From assembly GCA_017453065.1 (NCBI GenBank), contig JAFTKW010000018.1, forward strand, positions 46,901 through 110,900: 64,000 nt of DNA, read 5' to 3'. The notes beneath the pieces were generated by a model that saw only the letters and a list, made by a program, of their open reading frames with translations, was not told the DNA's origin and did no database searches. Below, one piece after another: positions 35,104-45,123 of this stretch. The translations under genes and the position numbers were made by a program. How positions within the stretch are numbered: the stretch's first letter is position 1; every line of letters starts with the position of its first letter. Source of the stretch: Lachnospiraceae bacterium. Its GTDB lineage: Bacteria > Bacillota > Clostridia > Lachnospirales > Lachnospiraceae.

Positions 35104-36840
35104 CTATTTGCGTTTCAACTGGAATTTGGAAACCAAATCATGCATAGTGATGGCCTGAGCGGACAGTTCTTCGCTGGTAGCGTAGGATTCCTGTGCAGCA
35201 GCGGAGTTGGACTGAACTACTTCAGAGATGCGAGTAATACCCGCATCTGCCTGTTCTACGGCTTCTGCCTGTATCTGAGAACTTTCGGAGAGCTGTTTGG
35301 AGTTTTCTGCAATCTTCTGAATGGCATCTACTACACCGTCTAAAACTTCAGCTGTTCTATGAGCTATCTTGCTGCCTTCCTCAATCTCACTTAAGGTGTT
35401 GCTGACAAGTTCCCTTGTGTTAATAGCAGATTGAGCACTTTGATCTGCCAAGGTTCGAATTTCATCTGCAACCACTGCAAATCCTCTTCCAGCCTCGCCT
35501 GCCCTTGCGGCTTCGATGGAAGCGTTCAGAGACAATAGATTGGTCTGACTTGCAATACTTTCGATTTCGGAAATAATATCTTCAATCTTTTTGGAGGTTT
35601 CATTGATGCGGTTCATGGACTGAACCATATTGCCCATTTCGCTGTGACTGTTTTGTGCATCGCTTGCACATCTAAGAGCTTGCTGGTAAGCATCTTCTAC
35701 ACTTGCTACTGTTACTTTCAAACCGTTGGATACGGTGTCCATGGTAGCGAGCATTTCTTCTACGGAAGCGGCCTGATCTGTTGCGCCTTCTGCAAGGCTC
35801 TGAGCGGCCTCCGCCAAATTACTTGCACCACCATTTACCTGGGTAGATACTTCTTCGACTTCGCGAAGGGCATCACTTACGTTGTCGCTCATTTGGTTGA
35901 TGGCGATGAGAAGTTCTGCCAAGTCACCACAGTAAGCATCTGGACAATCAGACTGTATATCAAAATTACCACTGCTCATCTCGGAGCAAAGTCTTTCCAC
36001 GTCCATGATAATCATCTGGAGACGCTGTGCCATTTCGTGGGAAGCATTCATCAGACCTGCAATTTCATCCTCTGCGTTGGAGGTAGGGAAGTCTTGTTTG
36101 ATATCGCCTTTTGAGAAGGATTCGAATCTATCTTCCAATTCTGCTAAAGGTTTGGAGATTCCTTTGGAGATAACGGTAGCAATGCGTTTTGAAACGAAAC
36201 CAGCACTAAGTACGAGAACTACCATCAAAATGATGGCACCAACTTCAAGAGCTTCACAGAGCACTTCCATGGAGTGTTCCTTTTCGATATTGATGTTCAT
36301 CAGCTCCAATGTGGCGGCATCTAAGGCATCATATAGTGGAGTTAGTTCAGTTATGGCCATTTCTTGTGCTTGACGGCAAAGCTCTTGGTCTGTGGTTGCA
36401 CCTATGGCAATGATTTCCTTTTCCTTGGCAAAGTATGCTTCCAAAGCTGCCTCTATCTTTGCGTAGGCTTCTTTTCCTTCTTTGGAAACCATGGTGTCCT
36501 TGAAGGCGGCAAGTTTTTCATATGTATTATTAACACGGGTATCGTGCTTGGAAACCATCAAATCAATTTCAGCCTGATCTTCATATCCAATGATGCCACG
36601 AGTATTGGAACGGCATTCCGCGTATTCATTCATAAACAATGCGATATCGCCCTGAGGCAAAGCGTAATTTTCCATTGCCTTTTCGAAGTTTGCAACGACA
36701 ATCAACAAGGAAAGAATACCAGCGACGGAGCCGATAGATGCGATGGCAATGATTAGGTTGAACGCCTTTTTCAGCCTAGCTTCAATGCGCATGCCTTTAA
36801 AGTTTAAAAAGCCGTTTTTCTTATTTCCTTTTTTGTTCAT
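35104..36840 (-). CDS. Methyl-accepting chemotaxis protein with four-helix sensor
   Basis: 578 residues from the ATG at 36840 (AAAGGAG upstream; a GTG further out lies before that site). Helices at about 29-50 and 200-225. The segment between is helical, Glu-rich and without Cache motifs, fitting a 4HB-type sensor as in Tar. HAMP and signalling domain follow, with the tip [20 protein letters not shown]. It is read toward the first receptor and shares the terminator at 35047-35075. Promoter TTGAAA-17-TATAAT lies upstream. The ligand is unknown. Confidence 0.93.
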   Translation of the reverse strand: MNKKGNKKNGFLNFKGMRIEARLKKAFNLIIAIASIGSVAGILSLLIVVANFEKAMENYALPQGDIALFMNEYAECRSNTRGIIGYEDQAEIDLMVSKHDTRVNNTYEKLAAFKDTMVSKEGKEAYAKIEAALEAYFAKEKEIIAIGATTDQELCRQAQEMAITELTPLYDALDAATLELMNINIEKEHSMEVLCEALEVGAIILMVVLVLSAGFVSKRIATVISKGISKPLAELEDRFESFSKGDIKQDFPTSNAEDEIAGLMNASHEMAQRLQMIIMDVERLCSEMSSGNFDIQSDCPDAYCGDLAELLIAINQMSDNVSDALREVEEVSTQVNGGASNLAEAAQSLAEGATDQAASVEEMLATMDTVSNGLKVTVASVEDAYQQALRCASDAQNSHSEMGNMVQSMNRINETSKKIEDIISEIESIASQTNLLSLNASIEAARAGEAGRGFAVVADEIRTLADQSAQSAINTRELVSNTLSEIEEGSKIAHRTAEVLDGVVDAIQKIAENSKQLSESSQIQAEAVEQADAGITRISEVVQSNSAAAQESYATSEELSAQAITMHDLVSKFQLKRK

Positions 36841-36911
36841 AAAATCTCCTTTCACTTCCTCGTAGATAGATTGTGCTGGCGGGGAAGATTTTAATGTTGT
36901 TATATAAGGTA

Positions 36912-36940
36912 ATTATAGTACTTTCGACTCAAGTTTTCAA
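36912..36940 (-). promoter_or_regulatory. Sigma-A promoter of the second chemoreceptor
   Basis: On the minus strand TTGAAA (36935-36940), 17 bases, perfect TATAAT (36912-36917). Confidence 0.8.
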
Positions 36941-36960
36941 TAAGTTGTCACACAATTTAA

Positions 36961-36990
36961 AAAAGCCCACAGTATAAACTGTGAGCTTTT
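36961..36990 (-). terminator. Terminator of the small membrane protein gene
   Basis: GCTCACAG and CTGTGGGC (minus strand) pair over 8 bp with one wobble around a 6-base loop, with T-runs on both sides. Confidence 0.8.
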
Positions 36991-37015
36991 TGTGCGCTGA
37001 TAATATTGTATGAAA

Positions 37016-37489
37016 TTACAGTGGCTTCGCGCCTGCTTTTTCCTGAAGTTTTTCAACAGAACGTTTGAAGAAGCCTTTTTTCTTTTCTTCTTTAACAGGT
37101 GCTTTGCCGTGGAGACCTTTGACCTCCAATACATAGATACCACTTACAACTGCTTTTACTTCCTTCTTTACTGGTACGGATTCAAAAATCTTCTCATCAC
37201 ATACTAAAGAAACAATCTGAGGACCAACCTTCGCCTTGATGATTGGAAGTTTGGAACGACGCATCATCTTTGGTGTCTGGTCAATTACCATCTGTGGAAG
37301 TCCTGATTCTTTGACGGGTAAGCGTTTCTTATCAATAATCAGCATAGATACAGTCTGCTTGTTCTGCTGCATCAATTCCTGTTGTTCATCCTGCTTTTTC
37401 TGAGCCTTCTTGCCAAGGAAATAAAGAACTACAAGAAGAATTGCAAATACTACTATAACAGCGAGTAAAACGATTGTCCAAGGTTTCAT
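37016..37489 (-). CDS. Single-pass membrane protein of unknown function
   Basis: 157 residues. N-terminal helix at about 4-25 (WTIVLLAVIVVFAILLVVLYF), then a basic, Lys/Gln-rich segment and a beta-rich domain (MMRRSKLPIIKAKVGPQIVS, VKAVVSGIYVLEVKG), then a Lys/Glu tail. AGGAGG lies 8 bases from the ATG. No recognised family. It is monocistronic and its promoter region abuts the divergent cardiolipin synthase gene. Confidence 0.8.
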   Translation of the reverse strand: MKPWTIVLLAVIVVFAILLVVLYFLGKKAQKKQDEQQELMQQNKQTVSMLIIDKKRLPVKESGLPQMVIDQTPKMMRRSKLPIIKAKVGPQIVSLVCDEKIFESVPVKKEVKAVVSGIYVLEVKGLHGKAPVKEEKKKGFFKRSVEKLQEKAGAKPL

Positions 37490-37617
37490 GAGTAATCCTC
37501 CTAATTAATGTTGCAACATCCATTTTAACATTCTTTTTTTTAATAGGCAATAGACGGGAGGGGTATTTTTTCCATAAATACTGTGGTATACTGAAAATAA
37601 GAAAGATGGAGAAAGAT

Positions 37618-39090
37618 ATGGAACAGGTTTTACAATTTTTGACAGATGCAATTGAATTCTTTTTCGGGCACTTGATGATTTGGAATGGCATTTTCGCTAT
37701 TATCATTGTGTTCTTTCAACGTAAAAATCCTAAAACAGTGTGGACGTGGTTGCTACTTTTGTATTTCATTCCTGTGCTAGGGTTTATCTTTTATTTGCTC
37801 ATTGGCATCGACATGCGAAAGCAAAAGATGTTTCGAGTGAAAGAGGTTGAGGATCGTCTGCATGAAATGATTCGCCAGCAGGAGCGGCAGATCAGGAACA
37901 AAGAGATGGGAGCCAGCGCACCGGATATCGCAGGATACGAAGATTTGGTGATGTACAATTTGGACACCATGGGATGTATGCTGACAGACAACAATGATAT
38001 TGATATTTTTGTGGATGGCAACGCCAAGTTTGACCAGCTCATTGAAGATATGCGCAGGGCTGAAAAATTTATTCACATTCAGTATTATATTATCAAAAAT
38101 GATGTGCTCTTTAATCGTATCAAAGATGTGCTCATTGAAAAAGCAGCTCAGGGAGTAGAGGTTCGAATCCTTTATGATGCCATGGGATGCAGATTTTTTC
38201 GCAAAAAGTATTGGAAGCAACTCAATCGCAAAGGAATTAAGACGGCGGAATTTTTTCCAGCCTTCTTTCGCTGGTTTCAGCTCCGTGTGAATTATCGAAA
38301 TCATCGCAAGATCGTTGTCATTGACAACAAGATTGGTTATGTGGGCGGTTTCAATATAGGCAAAGAGTATTTGGGTCTGGACCCCAAGTTTGGATATTGG
38401 AGAGATACTCATTTGCGCATTCGAGGAGAAGCGGTTTCTGGATTGGAACTTCGCTTTTTACTGGACTGGAACTATACCGCCAAGGAAAATCTGTTTGGAG
38501 ATGACAAATACACTACGGGCTATGTGATCGGAGAGCGCGACGGGTGCGATGTACAGATTGTTTACAGCGGACCAGACACAGCGCACCAACAGATTAGAGA
38601 CAACTATATCAGTCTGATTAACAAGGCTCAGAAGAGTATTTATATACAGACACCTTACTTTATTCCAGATGAGGCGATGCTGGCAGCACTTATGATAGCA
38701 CTGCATTCAGGAATCGAGGTAAATCTGATGATTCCATGTATGCCAGACCACCTATTTGTGTATTGGGCAACCCACTCTTACATGGGTGAGATGGTAATGA
38801 ACGGTGCGAAATGTTACATCTACGAGGAAGGCTTCTTGCACGCCAAGGGAATGATTGTAGATGAAAAAGTATTCTGTTATGGCACAGCCAATATGGACGT
38901 GCGTAGCTTTGCTCTGAATTTCGAAGTGAATGCCACAGTATATGATGAGCCGAAGGCAAAGGAAATGACCGAAATCTTCAAGGAAGACCTGAAGAGATGT
39001 ACTCATGTGACCAAAGATATGTATGCAGGCCGTAAACTGATTGTCCGATTTAAGGAGCAAATCAGTCGCCTTTTATCTCCACTTCTATGA
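37618..39090 (+). CDS. cls: Cardiolipin synthase, phospholipase D type
   Basis: 490 residues from the ATG at 37618, where GGAG lies 6 bases before; an earlier ATG at 37606 has no site. It condenses two phosphatidylglycerol molecules to cardiolipin at the inner membrane. Two N-terminal helices (about 10-30 and 40-60) precede two HKD motifs: HRKIVVIDNKIGYVGGFNIG near 220 and HAKGMIVDEKVFCYGTANMD near 405. An extended -10 (TGGTATACT) lies about 30 bases upstream. Confidence 0.94.
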   Translation: MEQVLQFLTDAIEFFFGHLMIWNGIFAIIIVFFQRKNPKTVWTWLLLLYFIPVLGFIFYLLIGIDMRKQKMFRVKEVEDRLHEMIRQQERQIRNKEMGASAPDIAGYEDLVMYNLDTMGCMLTDNNDIDIFVDGNAKFDQLIEDMRRAEKFIHIQYYIIKNDVLFNRIKDVLIEKAAQGVEVRILYDAMGCRFFRKKYWKQLNRKGIKTAEFFPAFFRWFQLRVNYRNHRKIVVIDNKIGYVGGFNIGKEYLGLDPKFGYWRDTHLRIRGEAVSGLELRFLLDWNYTAKENLFGDDKYTTGYVIGERDGCDVQIVYSGPDTAHQQIRDNYISLINKAQKSIYIQTPYFIPDEAMLAALMIALHSGIEVNLMIPCMPDHLFVYWATHSYMGEMVMNGAKCYIYEEGFLHAKGMIVDEKVFCYGTANMDVRSFALNFEVNATVYDEPKAKEMTEIFKEDLKRCTHVTKDMYAGRKLIVRFKEQISRLLSPLL

Positions 39091-39177
39091 AAAAACTGTG
39101 AAAAGTCTTTTAAAGCCCAGTTTTTTGTGGTATAAATAGGTGTTATGATTTTTTGGCTTTTTAGATTGGAGAAAGAA

Positions 39178-40335
39178 ATGAAAAAGAAAATTGCGTTATT
39201 ATTGATTGGAGCTTTGTTTACCGTGTCTCTTGTTGCATGTGGCAACGAGAATGAAACCAATACAAATGATACAGAGCCTAGTACATCTGAGGTATCTACA
39301 GAGCAGTCTAGCGAGGCAGAACCTGTAGAAACAATTACTTTGGCAGATGTAGTTGTGGAAGATTATGTGACCATAGACAATTATAAGGGTCTTGAGATTT
39401 CCTACAGTGCAAAGGAAACCTTCACACAGGAGGATGTAGATGCATTGGCTCTTTCTGCATATTCTGGATATATCACAGAAGAAGCAGGGGGTATCAAGGA
39501 TAGAGCAGCAGCTATCGGCGATATCGTAAACATTGATTATGTTGGTGTGATGGATGGTGTGGCTTTTGACGGAGGAAGTGCTTCTGGAGCAGACCTCGAA
39601 CTTGGCTCTGGCAGTTTCATCGACGGCTTTGAAGATGGGCTTGTAGGCGTGATGCCTGGAGAAACAGTGGATCTTAATATTGCCTTCCCTGATCCATATG
39701 AAAACAATCCAGACCTTGCAGGCAAACCAGTAACCTTCACCGTAACAGTAAACTTTATCTATCCTATTATTGATAGTGTAGATGATATGCAGGATGATGT
39801 GCTTGCGGCACTGAATTATGAAGAATATTCAACGGTAGAAGAGTTTAGAGCATTCTGCCTGGAATATTTCGAATATAGCACTGAAGAAAATTACAAAGTG
39901 GGCAAACAGAATGCGGCTCTCAATGCACTTTTGGCAGTGGCAACTGTTCAGGATGCACCAGCAGGTTTGGTTCAGTACTATTATGACAGTGCGTATGAGT
40001 CTATCGAAATGCAGGCTGCACAGTATGGTTTTGATGTAGAAACTTTCTGTTATTACTTCTTTGGTGGAGATGCAACAACTGTAGCAACTATGATTGCTTC
40101 TGAAAATGCAAAGAGTGCTATTTTGCTTCAGTACATTGCGAATATTGAAAATCTCAACGTAGACGATGCAGAATTGGAAGTTTTAATTGAAGAGTTTGCG
40201 AAAGAGAACAACAGTACCGTAGAAGAAGTTACAAGCAATGCAGACAGAGAACTTCTCAGAGAATATTTCATGAATGAAAAAGTATTTGACTTTATTCTTG
40301 CCAACGGCAATTGCACAGAAGTGCCAGTGGAATAA
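39178..40335 (+). CDS. Lipoprotein trigger-factor-like peptidyl-prolyl isomerase
   Basis: 385 residues from the ATG at 39178. Signal peptide with lipobox VSLVAC (Cys20), then a Thr/Ser/Glu linker. Residues ~95-195 hold an FKBP-type isomerase domain (GDIVNIDYVGVMDGVAFDGG, SFIDGFEDGLVGVMPGETVDL). The C-terminal half is the helical trigger-factor chaperone arm (QYYYDSAYESIEMQAAQYGF, LREYFMNEKVFDFI). The ribosome-binding domain of cytosolic trigger factor is absent. It likely assists folding of exported proteins at the cell surface; this is inference. Confidence 0.88.
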   Translation: MKKKIALLLIGALFTVSLVACGNENETNTNDTEPSTSEVSTEQSSEAEPVETITLADVVVEDYVTIDNYKGLEISYSAKETFTQEDVDALALSAYSGYITEEAGGIKDRAAAIGDIVNIDYVGVMDGVAFDGGSASGADLELGSGSFIDGFEDGLVGVMPGETVDLNIAFPDPYENNPDLAGKPVTFTVTVNFIYPIIDSVDDMQDDVLAALNYEEYSTVEEFRAFCLEYFEYSTEENYKVGKQNAALNALLAVATVQDAPAGLVQYYYDSAYESIEMQAAQYGFDVETFCYYFFGGDATTVATMIASENAKSAILLQYIANIENLNVDDAELEVLIEEFAKENNSTVEEVTSNADRELLREYFMNEKVFDFILANGNCTEVPVE

Positions 40336-40411
40336 ACACTAGAGCAGTAAGACCGAATGAAGGAAGTATAAAAAGAGTATATAGATGACATACATCGGAA
40401 AGAGGTTTGAA

Positions 40412-41803
40412 ATGGATTTGACAGATATCAGGGATTTATACCGTGACAGAGAAAAATACATTGGACAGAAAGTGACTGTAGGCGGATGGGTAAGAAGCAA
40501 CCGTGACTCCAAGACATTTGGTTTCATGGTTCTCAACGATGGTACATTTTTCGAGACACTGCAGGTAGTTTATGGCGACCAGCTGGAAAACTTCCCAGTG
40601 CTTGCAAAACTCAACGTTGGTTCTGCAGTAGTTGTTACTGGTACTATTGTTGCTACACCACAGGCAAAGCAGCCATTTGAAATGCAGGCAGAGGAAGTAT
40701 TGATTGAAGGTTACTCCACTGCAGATTATCCTTTGCAGAAGAAGCGTCATAGCTTTGAATATTTGAGAACCATTTCTCATCTGCGTCCTAGAACAAACAC
40801 GTTCCAGGCTGTGTTCCGTGTTCGCTCTTTGATTGCCTATGCTATTCATACCTTCTTTATGGAAAAAGGTTTTGTATATGTTCACACACCACTGATTACA
40901 GGAAGTGACTGTGAAGGTGCAGGAGAGATGTTCCAGGTTACAACCATGGATTTAAACAACCTTCCAATGACAGAAGATGGAAAGATAGATTATTCCCAAG
41001 ACTTTTTTGGAAAAACTACCAATCTTACTGTAAGTGGACAGCTCAACGTAGAAACATACGCATTTGCGTTTAAGAATGTATATACCTTCGGACCAACCTT
41101 CCGCGCAGAGAATTCCAATACAACTCGTCATGCAGCAGAGTTCTGGATGATTGAGCCAGAGATGGCATTTGCTGATCTGAAGGATGACATGATTTTGGCA
41201 GAGTCTATGCTGAAATATGTAATTCGCTTTGTTCTTGAGCACGCACCAGAGGAGATGAAGTTCTTTAACGAGTTTATCGACAAGGGACTGATTGAGAGAC
41301 TGGAGCATGTAGTAAATTCTGACTTTGGACACGTAACATATACAGATGCAATTAAAATCTTGGAAAAACACAACGATCAGTTCGATTACAAAGTATTCTG
41401 GGGTTGCGATTTGCAGACAGAGCACGAGAGATTCCTTACAGAACAGGAATTCAAGCGTCCTGTATTTGTTACAGACTATCCAAAGGAAATTAAAGCATTC
41501 TACATGAAATTGAATGAGGATGGAAAGACAGTGGCGGCTATGGACTGTCTGGTACCAGGTATCGGTGAAATCATCGGTGGTAGCCAGAGAGAAGACAAGT
41601 TGGAAGTTTTGGAAGCCCGTATGGAAGAGATGGGGCTGAACAAGGAAGACTATGACTTCTACCTTGACCTTCGCAGATATGGTTCCGTTCGCCATGCAGG
41701 ATTTGGCCTTGGCTTCGAAAGATGCGTAATGTATCTGACAGGCATGGGCAATATCCGTGACGTCATTCCTTTCCCAAGAACTGTAAACAATTGTGAACTC
41801 TAA
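40412..41803 (+). CDS. asnS: Asparaginyl-tRNA synthetase
   Basis: 463 residues from the ATG at 40412. Class IIb synthetase: an N-terminal OB fold ([20 protein letters not shown]), then the catalytic domain with [19 protein letters not shown], motif 2 at [21 protein letters not shown] and motif 3 at [15 protein letters not shown]. The [10 protein letters not shown] segment and the motif 2 loop fit AsnRS rather than AspRS. No T-box is seen before it. Followed 32 bases later by the NlpC/P60 gene. Confidence 0.95.
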   Translation: MDLTDIRDLYRDREKYIGQKVTVGGWVRSNRDSKTFGFMVLNDGTFFETLQVVYGDQLENFPVLAKLNVGSAVVVTGTIVATPQAKQPFEMQAEEVLIEGYSTADYPLQKKRHSFEYLRTISHLRPRTNTFQAVFRVRSLIAYAIHTFFMEKGFVYVHTPLITGSDCEGAGEMFQVTTMDLNNLPMTEDGKIDYSQDFFGKTTNLTVSGQLNVETYAFAFKNVYTFGPTFRAENSNTTRHAAEFWMIEPEMAFADLKDDMILAESMLKYVIRFVLEHAPEEMKFFNEFIDKGLIERLEHVVNSDFGHVTYTDAIKILEKHNDQFDYKVFWGCDLQTEHERFLTEQEFKRPVFVTDYPKEIKAFYMKLNEDGKTVAAMDCLVPGIGEIIGGSQREDKLEVLEARMEEMGLNKEDYDFYLDLRRYGSVRHAGFGLGFERCVMYLTGMGNIRDVIPFPRTVNNCEL

Positions 41804-41835
41804 TTCACAGCTCTTAGAAAAAAGGATGAGGCCAA

Positions 41836-43026
41836 ATGAGAAAATGTAACCACCCATTTCGAGGGTTACTAACGTGTTTGGTAGCACTGACGACAGCCTT
41901 CAGTTTGGCTGTTCCAGCGTCTGCCACCACGATTTCCCAAATTAAGGCGCTGATTAAAAAGCAGCAGGCTCAGATCAATCAAATAAATACAGAGATATCT
42001 GATATGGAAGATGCGCAGGATCTTCTGGAAGAAGAGATTGCGGACTTGGATTCAGAGATTTTGAATACCATGGTCAGCGTTGGGCTTTTAGAGGATGAAA
42101 TTGCTGCCAACCAAATCGAGATAGACAAAGCGCAGGCCCAGTACGATGAGGCCAAAGCAGTGGAGGAAAAGCAGTATGAAGATATGAAGCTTCACATTCA
42201 GCTGATGTATGAGGCTGGTAATTCCTCCTATCTGGAAGCATTCCTGGCTTCCTCTGGTTTCGGAGCCATGATGAATCAGGCTGATTATATTGAAGCATTT
42301 TATGCTTATGATCAGAAACTGCTTCAAGAGTATAAGGCACAGAAGGAATATGTGGAAACACTTAGACTGGAACTGGAAGCGCAAAAAAGCATCTTAGAAG
42401 CAGACAAGCAGGTTATGGAAGAGGAGATAGCCAGACTGGAAACTCTTTTGGCAGAGAAAAAAGAGAAGTCAGAAAGCTATGATGCTCAGATAGCCAAAGC
42501 AAAACAGGAAGCGGCTGCTTACAAGGCTAAGATTCAACAGGAAGAAAAAGAAATAAAGAAGTTGGAAGAAGAAGCCCGTAAAAAGGCAGAAGAGGAGGCC
42601 CGCAAGAAAGCGGAGGCTGCCGCCAACGGAAACTATAATGTAACAAAAATTGATGTTTCTATCATAGACAATGCCAATGGCAGTGAGCTGGGCAAGAAGA
42701 TAGCCAAGTATGCCTGCCAATATATCGGCAATCCATATGTCTATGGAGGCACAAGCTTAACAAAGGGAACGGATTGCTCTGGATTTACTTATCGAGTGTA
42801 CAAGGATTTTGGATATTCTTTGTCCAGAACGTCAGCCGCTCAGCGAAACAACGGAAAGGCTGTGGAGTATAAGGATGCTCAGCCTGGGGATTTGATTTGC
42901 TATGACGGGCATGTAGGACTTTACATTGGTGGAGGCTATATTGTTCACGCCAGCAATCCGAAAAGTGGTATCAAGGTTAGCAAGGCGACCTATCGTACCA
43001 TCCTCGCAGTTAGAAGAATCATTTAA
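41836..43026 (+). CDS. NlpC/P60 cell-wall hydrolase with coiled-coil domain
   Basis: 396 residues. A signal peptide (to about 31, PASAT) is followed by a long coiled coil (about 32-270, rich in Glu/Lys/Ala/Gln), as in the regulatory half of PcsB/CwlO-type hydrolases. The catalytic NlpC/P60 domain occupies about 285-396 with Cys314 (DCSGF), His359 (GHVGLYIG) and His371 (IVHASN) as its triad. It cleaves peptide stems of peptidoglycan outside the cell; the coiled coil probably holds it inactive until FtsEX-like activation, which is inferred from family behaviour. Confidence 0.92.
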   Translation: MRKCNHPFRGLLTCLVALTTAFSLAVPASATTISQIKALIKKQQAQINQINTEISDMEDAQDLLEEEIADLDSEILNTMVSVGLLEDEIAANQIEIDKAQAQYDEAKAVEEKQYEDMKLHIQLMYEAGNSSYLEAFLASSGFGAMMNQADYIEAFYAYDQKLLQEYKAQKEYVETLRLELEAQKSILEADKQVMEEEIARLETLLAEKKEKSESYDAQIAKAKQEAAAYKAKIQQEEKEIKKLEEEARKKAEEEARKKAEAAANGNYNVTKIDVSIIDNANGSELGKKIAKYACQYIGNPYVYGGTSLTKGTDCSGFTYRVYKDFGYSLSRTSAAQRNNGKAVEYKDAQPGDLICYDGHVGLYIGGGYIVHASNPKSGIKVSKATYRTILAVRRII

Positions 43027-43047
43027 TTTATACAACTAAGAAATAGA

Positions 43048-43078
43048 AAACCCTTCAGTGATGAACTGAAGGGTTTTT
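43048..43078. terminator. Bidirectional terminator
   Basis: ACCCTTCAGT (43050-43059) pairs perfectly with ACTGAAGGGT (43065-43074); A-run before and T-run after. It ends both the NlpC/P60 gene and the minus-strand pilus-like cluster. Confidence 0.9.
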
Positions 43079-43082
43079 GGTA

Positions 43083-44147
43083 TTAAAAAACAAGTTTCTT
43101 TTTCATCATTTCAGGGTTGGTAGCAAAGGAAAGAGCTGTGTCTGCTGTAATGCGTCCATCCTGATACAGTTTTAGTAAACTGGAGTCCATAGAAATCAGC
43201 CCTTCGCTGTTGGAGGAATAGAGAATACCTTCCAACTGTGGGGTCTTATTCTCACGAATAATGTTTCGAATCGCAGGATTTACAACCATGATCTCAAAGG
43301 CAGGAACCATTTCGCCATCAACAGTAGGAACAAGCTGCTGGGATACAACTGCGGACAGTACCATGGAAAGCTGAATTGCGATTTGACGTTGCTGGTTTGC
43401 GGGGAACACGTCGATGATACGGTCGATGGTGTTCGCAGCACCAATGGTGTGCAATGTTGAGAAGAGCAGATGGCCTGTCTCAGCTGCCGTCATAGCTACT
43501 TCGATGGTTTCATAGTCTCGCATTTCACCGAGGAGAATGACATCTGGACTTTGGCGAAGTGCTGCTCGAAGTGCAGAAACATAATTTTCGGTATCTACGT
43601 TGATTTCTCGCTGGCTTACGATGCTCTGTTCATGCTTGTGAAGGAACTCCAAAGGGTCTTCCAAGGTAATGATGTGGCCTTTGCGAGTTTTGTTAATGTG
43701 ATCAATGATACAAGCCAAGGTGGTGGATTTACCACTGCCGGCAGCTCCTGTGATGAGTACCATGCCCTTTTTGCGGTCACCAAGTTCAATGATCTGCTGA
43801 GGAATAGAAAGCTCAGATGGATTAGGCAAAGAGAAGGTAATAACACGGATAACAGCAGAATAAGAACCTCTCTGTTTGTAGGCACTGACACGGAAACGGG
43901 ATACTCCTTGTAGTGCGAAGGAGAAATCGTCATCGCCTACCTGCTCTAAAATTTGAATGCTCCGGCTGGCCAAGTTGTAGATTTCATGAAGTAAAATCTG
44001 TGTGTCGCCAGGAAGCAGTCTGGTGTCGGACTCCTGAAGAACAGATCCATTCTTTCGTATGGAGACTGGAAGACCAGCCACGATAAATACGTCAGAAGCT
44101 CCTTCTTCTACTGCTCTTTTAAGAATGTCTTGAATTGTATTGCTCAT
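43083..44147 (-). CDS. pilT: PilT-type retraction ATPase
   Basis: 354 residues from the ATG at 44147, chosen because GAAAGGTGA lies 8 bases upstream. It is a hexameric GspE-family ATPase that powers pilus retraction. Walker A is GAAGSGKST (134-142), the Asp box is LEDPLEF, Walker B is VILLGEMRD, and HTIGAANTIDRII the His box. The C-terminal AIRNIIRE (292-299) is the signature of PilT rather than PilB. It is the last gene of the minus-strand cluster, and ends at the shared terminator. Confidence 0.94.
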   Translation of the reverse strand: MSNTIQDILKRAVEEGASDVFIVAGLPVSIRKNGSVLQESDTRLLPGDTQILLHEIYNLASRSIQILEQVGDDDFSFALQGVSRFRVSAYKQRGSYSAVIRVITFSLPNPSELSIPQQIIELGDRKKGMVLITGAAGSGKSTTLACIIDHINKTRKGHIITLEDPLEFLHKHEQSIVSQREINVDTENYVSALRAALRQSPDVILLGEMRDYETIEVAMTAAETGHLLFSTLHTIGAANTIDRIIDVFPANQQRQIAIQLSMVLSAVVSQQLVPTVDGEMVPAFEIMVVNPAIRNIIRENKTPQLEGILYSSNSEGLISMDSSLLKLYQDGRITADTALSFATNPEMMKKKLVF

Positions 44148-44157
44148 ATATATTGTT

Positions 44158-44637
44158 TCACCTTTCTGATTCATCAAAGGTCACGGTTTGCCATGCAATG
44201 ATTTGATAATAATGGTCTGTGTCCATATTGGCTGTCGAAGGAATTTCGATTACGACGGACAGCATTCGAGTTTCACTAAATGGAAGTTGCCAAGAGAGGG
44301 TCAGATGATCTTCCGCTACTTGACTTTCAATGGTAACATTTTCTATTTCATTATCTAAGGAACTTAGTGTTTTGTCAAAGTATTCTTGCACATTCTGGCT
44401 ATTGGATGCGTGCTTTGCCAGAATAGCGTCCAGATGAGCCAATACAACCTCGGATTGATTGCAGACTTCGTAATAGGCCTGTTTTTGCTGGGATAGCTGT
44501 CTGCTGAAATCAATGTCGTTTTTGGCACTGGAGAGAGCGAGAGTTGCAAAGATAGCAATGCTCAAAACCAAAAAGATAACCAGTAAAGAAGAGGTACCCA
44601 TATTTAAAAAGGAGATAGGATCTTTTTTGGATTTCAT
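44158..44637 (-). CDS. Single-pass pilus-cluster protein
   Basis: 159 residues. N-terminal helix at about 14-36 (SLLVIFLVLSIAIFATLALS) and an outer helical-to-beta domain (SRQLSQQKQAYYEVC, LTLSWQLPFSETRMLSVVIE). There is no typical G-FTLIE cleavage site. The ATG overlaps the stop of the preceding gene (ATGA), AGGAGG is 7 bases upstream, so translation is coupled. It looks like a minor pilin-like or assembly protein; no family recognised. Confidence 0.75.
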   Translation of the reverse strand: MKSKKDPISFLNMGTSSLLVIFLVLSIAIFATLALSSAKNDIDFSRQLSQQKQAYYEVCNQSEVVLAHLDAILAKHASNSQNVQEYFDKTLSSLDNEIENVTIESQVAEDHLTLSWQLPFSETRMLSVVIEIPSTANMDTDHYYQIIAWQTVTFDESER

Positions 44638-45119
44638 CGCTGCACCTCCTGTGGAAAATGATGCTTGATGTCAAGCGCATATATTTGCTCATGAGTAGTC
44701 AAATTCTCAAAAGAAATCTGTGCCTCAATGGTACGGAAAGGGTCTGCGTTTGAGGAGACATCTTGAGAAATATCCTGAAGAGTGAAGGCCAATTGAAAAC
44801 TGGCTTGTGACTGTGTACAGGATTCAAAATTGCCGTCATAATAAAGGGCTACCTCTGGAAAAGTGGTCTGAAGTGCCATGGGATACAAGATTTCCAGCCG
44901 TTTTTTTATCTCTTCTAAATCGTCAGCAGTAGTGAGAATCTCTGCAATGCCACTACACTCGCTGACAGCAAAATTGAGTGCCTGAGAAGATTCACTCATA
45001 GTATGGGCTTTCACAAAGATTTGCACGCAAACAGCACTTGCTACGGAAAAGAACAAAATAGCAAGAATAAGTTCTAATAAAAATATGCTAGAAGACTTGA
45101 CCTGTTTTTGCTGACTCAT
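44634..45119 (-). CDS. Pilin-like minor protein
   Basis: 161 residues. N-terminal segment SSSIFLLELILAILFFSVAS resembles a prepilin helix including a Glu near position 5 of the helix, but the Gly of the prepilin peptidase site is missing. The outer domain is mixed alpha/beta and has two Cys (SECSGI, ESCTQS). It lies 4 bases after the preceding gene and overlaps the next by 4 bases. Function inferred only from the neighbouring pilC and pilT. Confidence 0.7.
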   Translation of the reverse strand: MSQQKQVKSSSIFLLELILAILFFSVASAVCVQIFVKAHTMSESSQALNFAVSECSGIAEILTTADDLEEIKKRLEILYPMALQTTFPEVALYYDGNFESCTQSQASFQLAFTLQDISQDVSSNADPFRTIEAQISFENLTTHEQIYALDIKHHFPQEVQR

Positions 45120-45123
45120 TGGA

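Noticed and set aside
39178-40335. Annotation as ordinary cytosolic trigger factor
   Set aside because: A lipobox is present and the ribosome-binding domain is missing.
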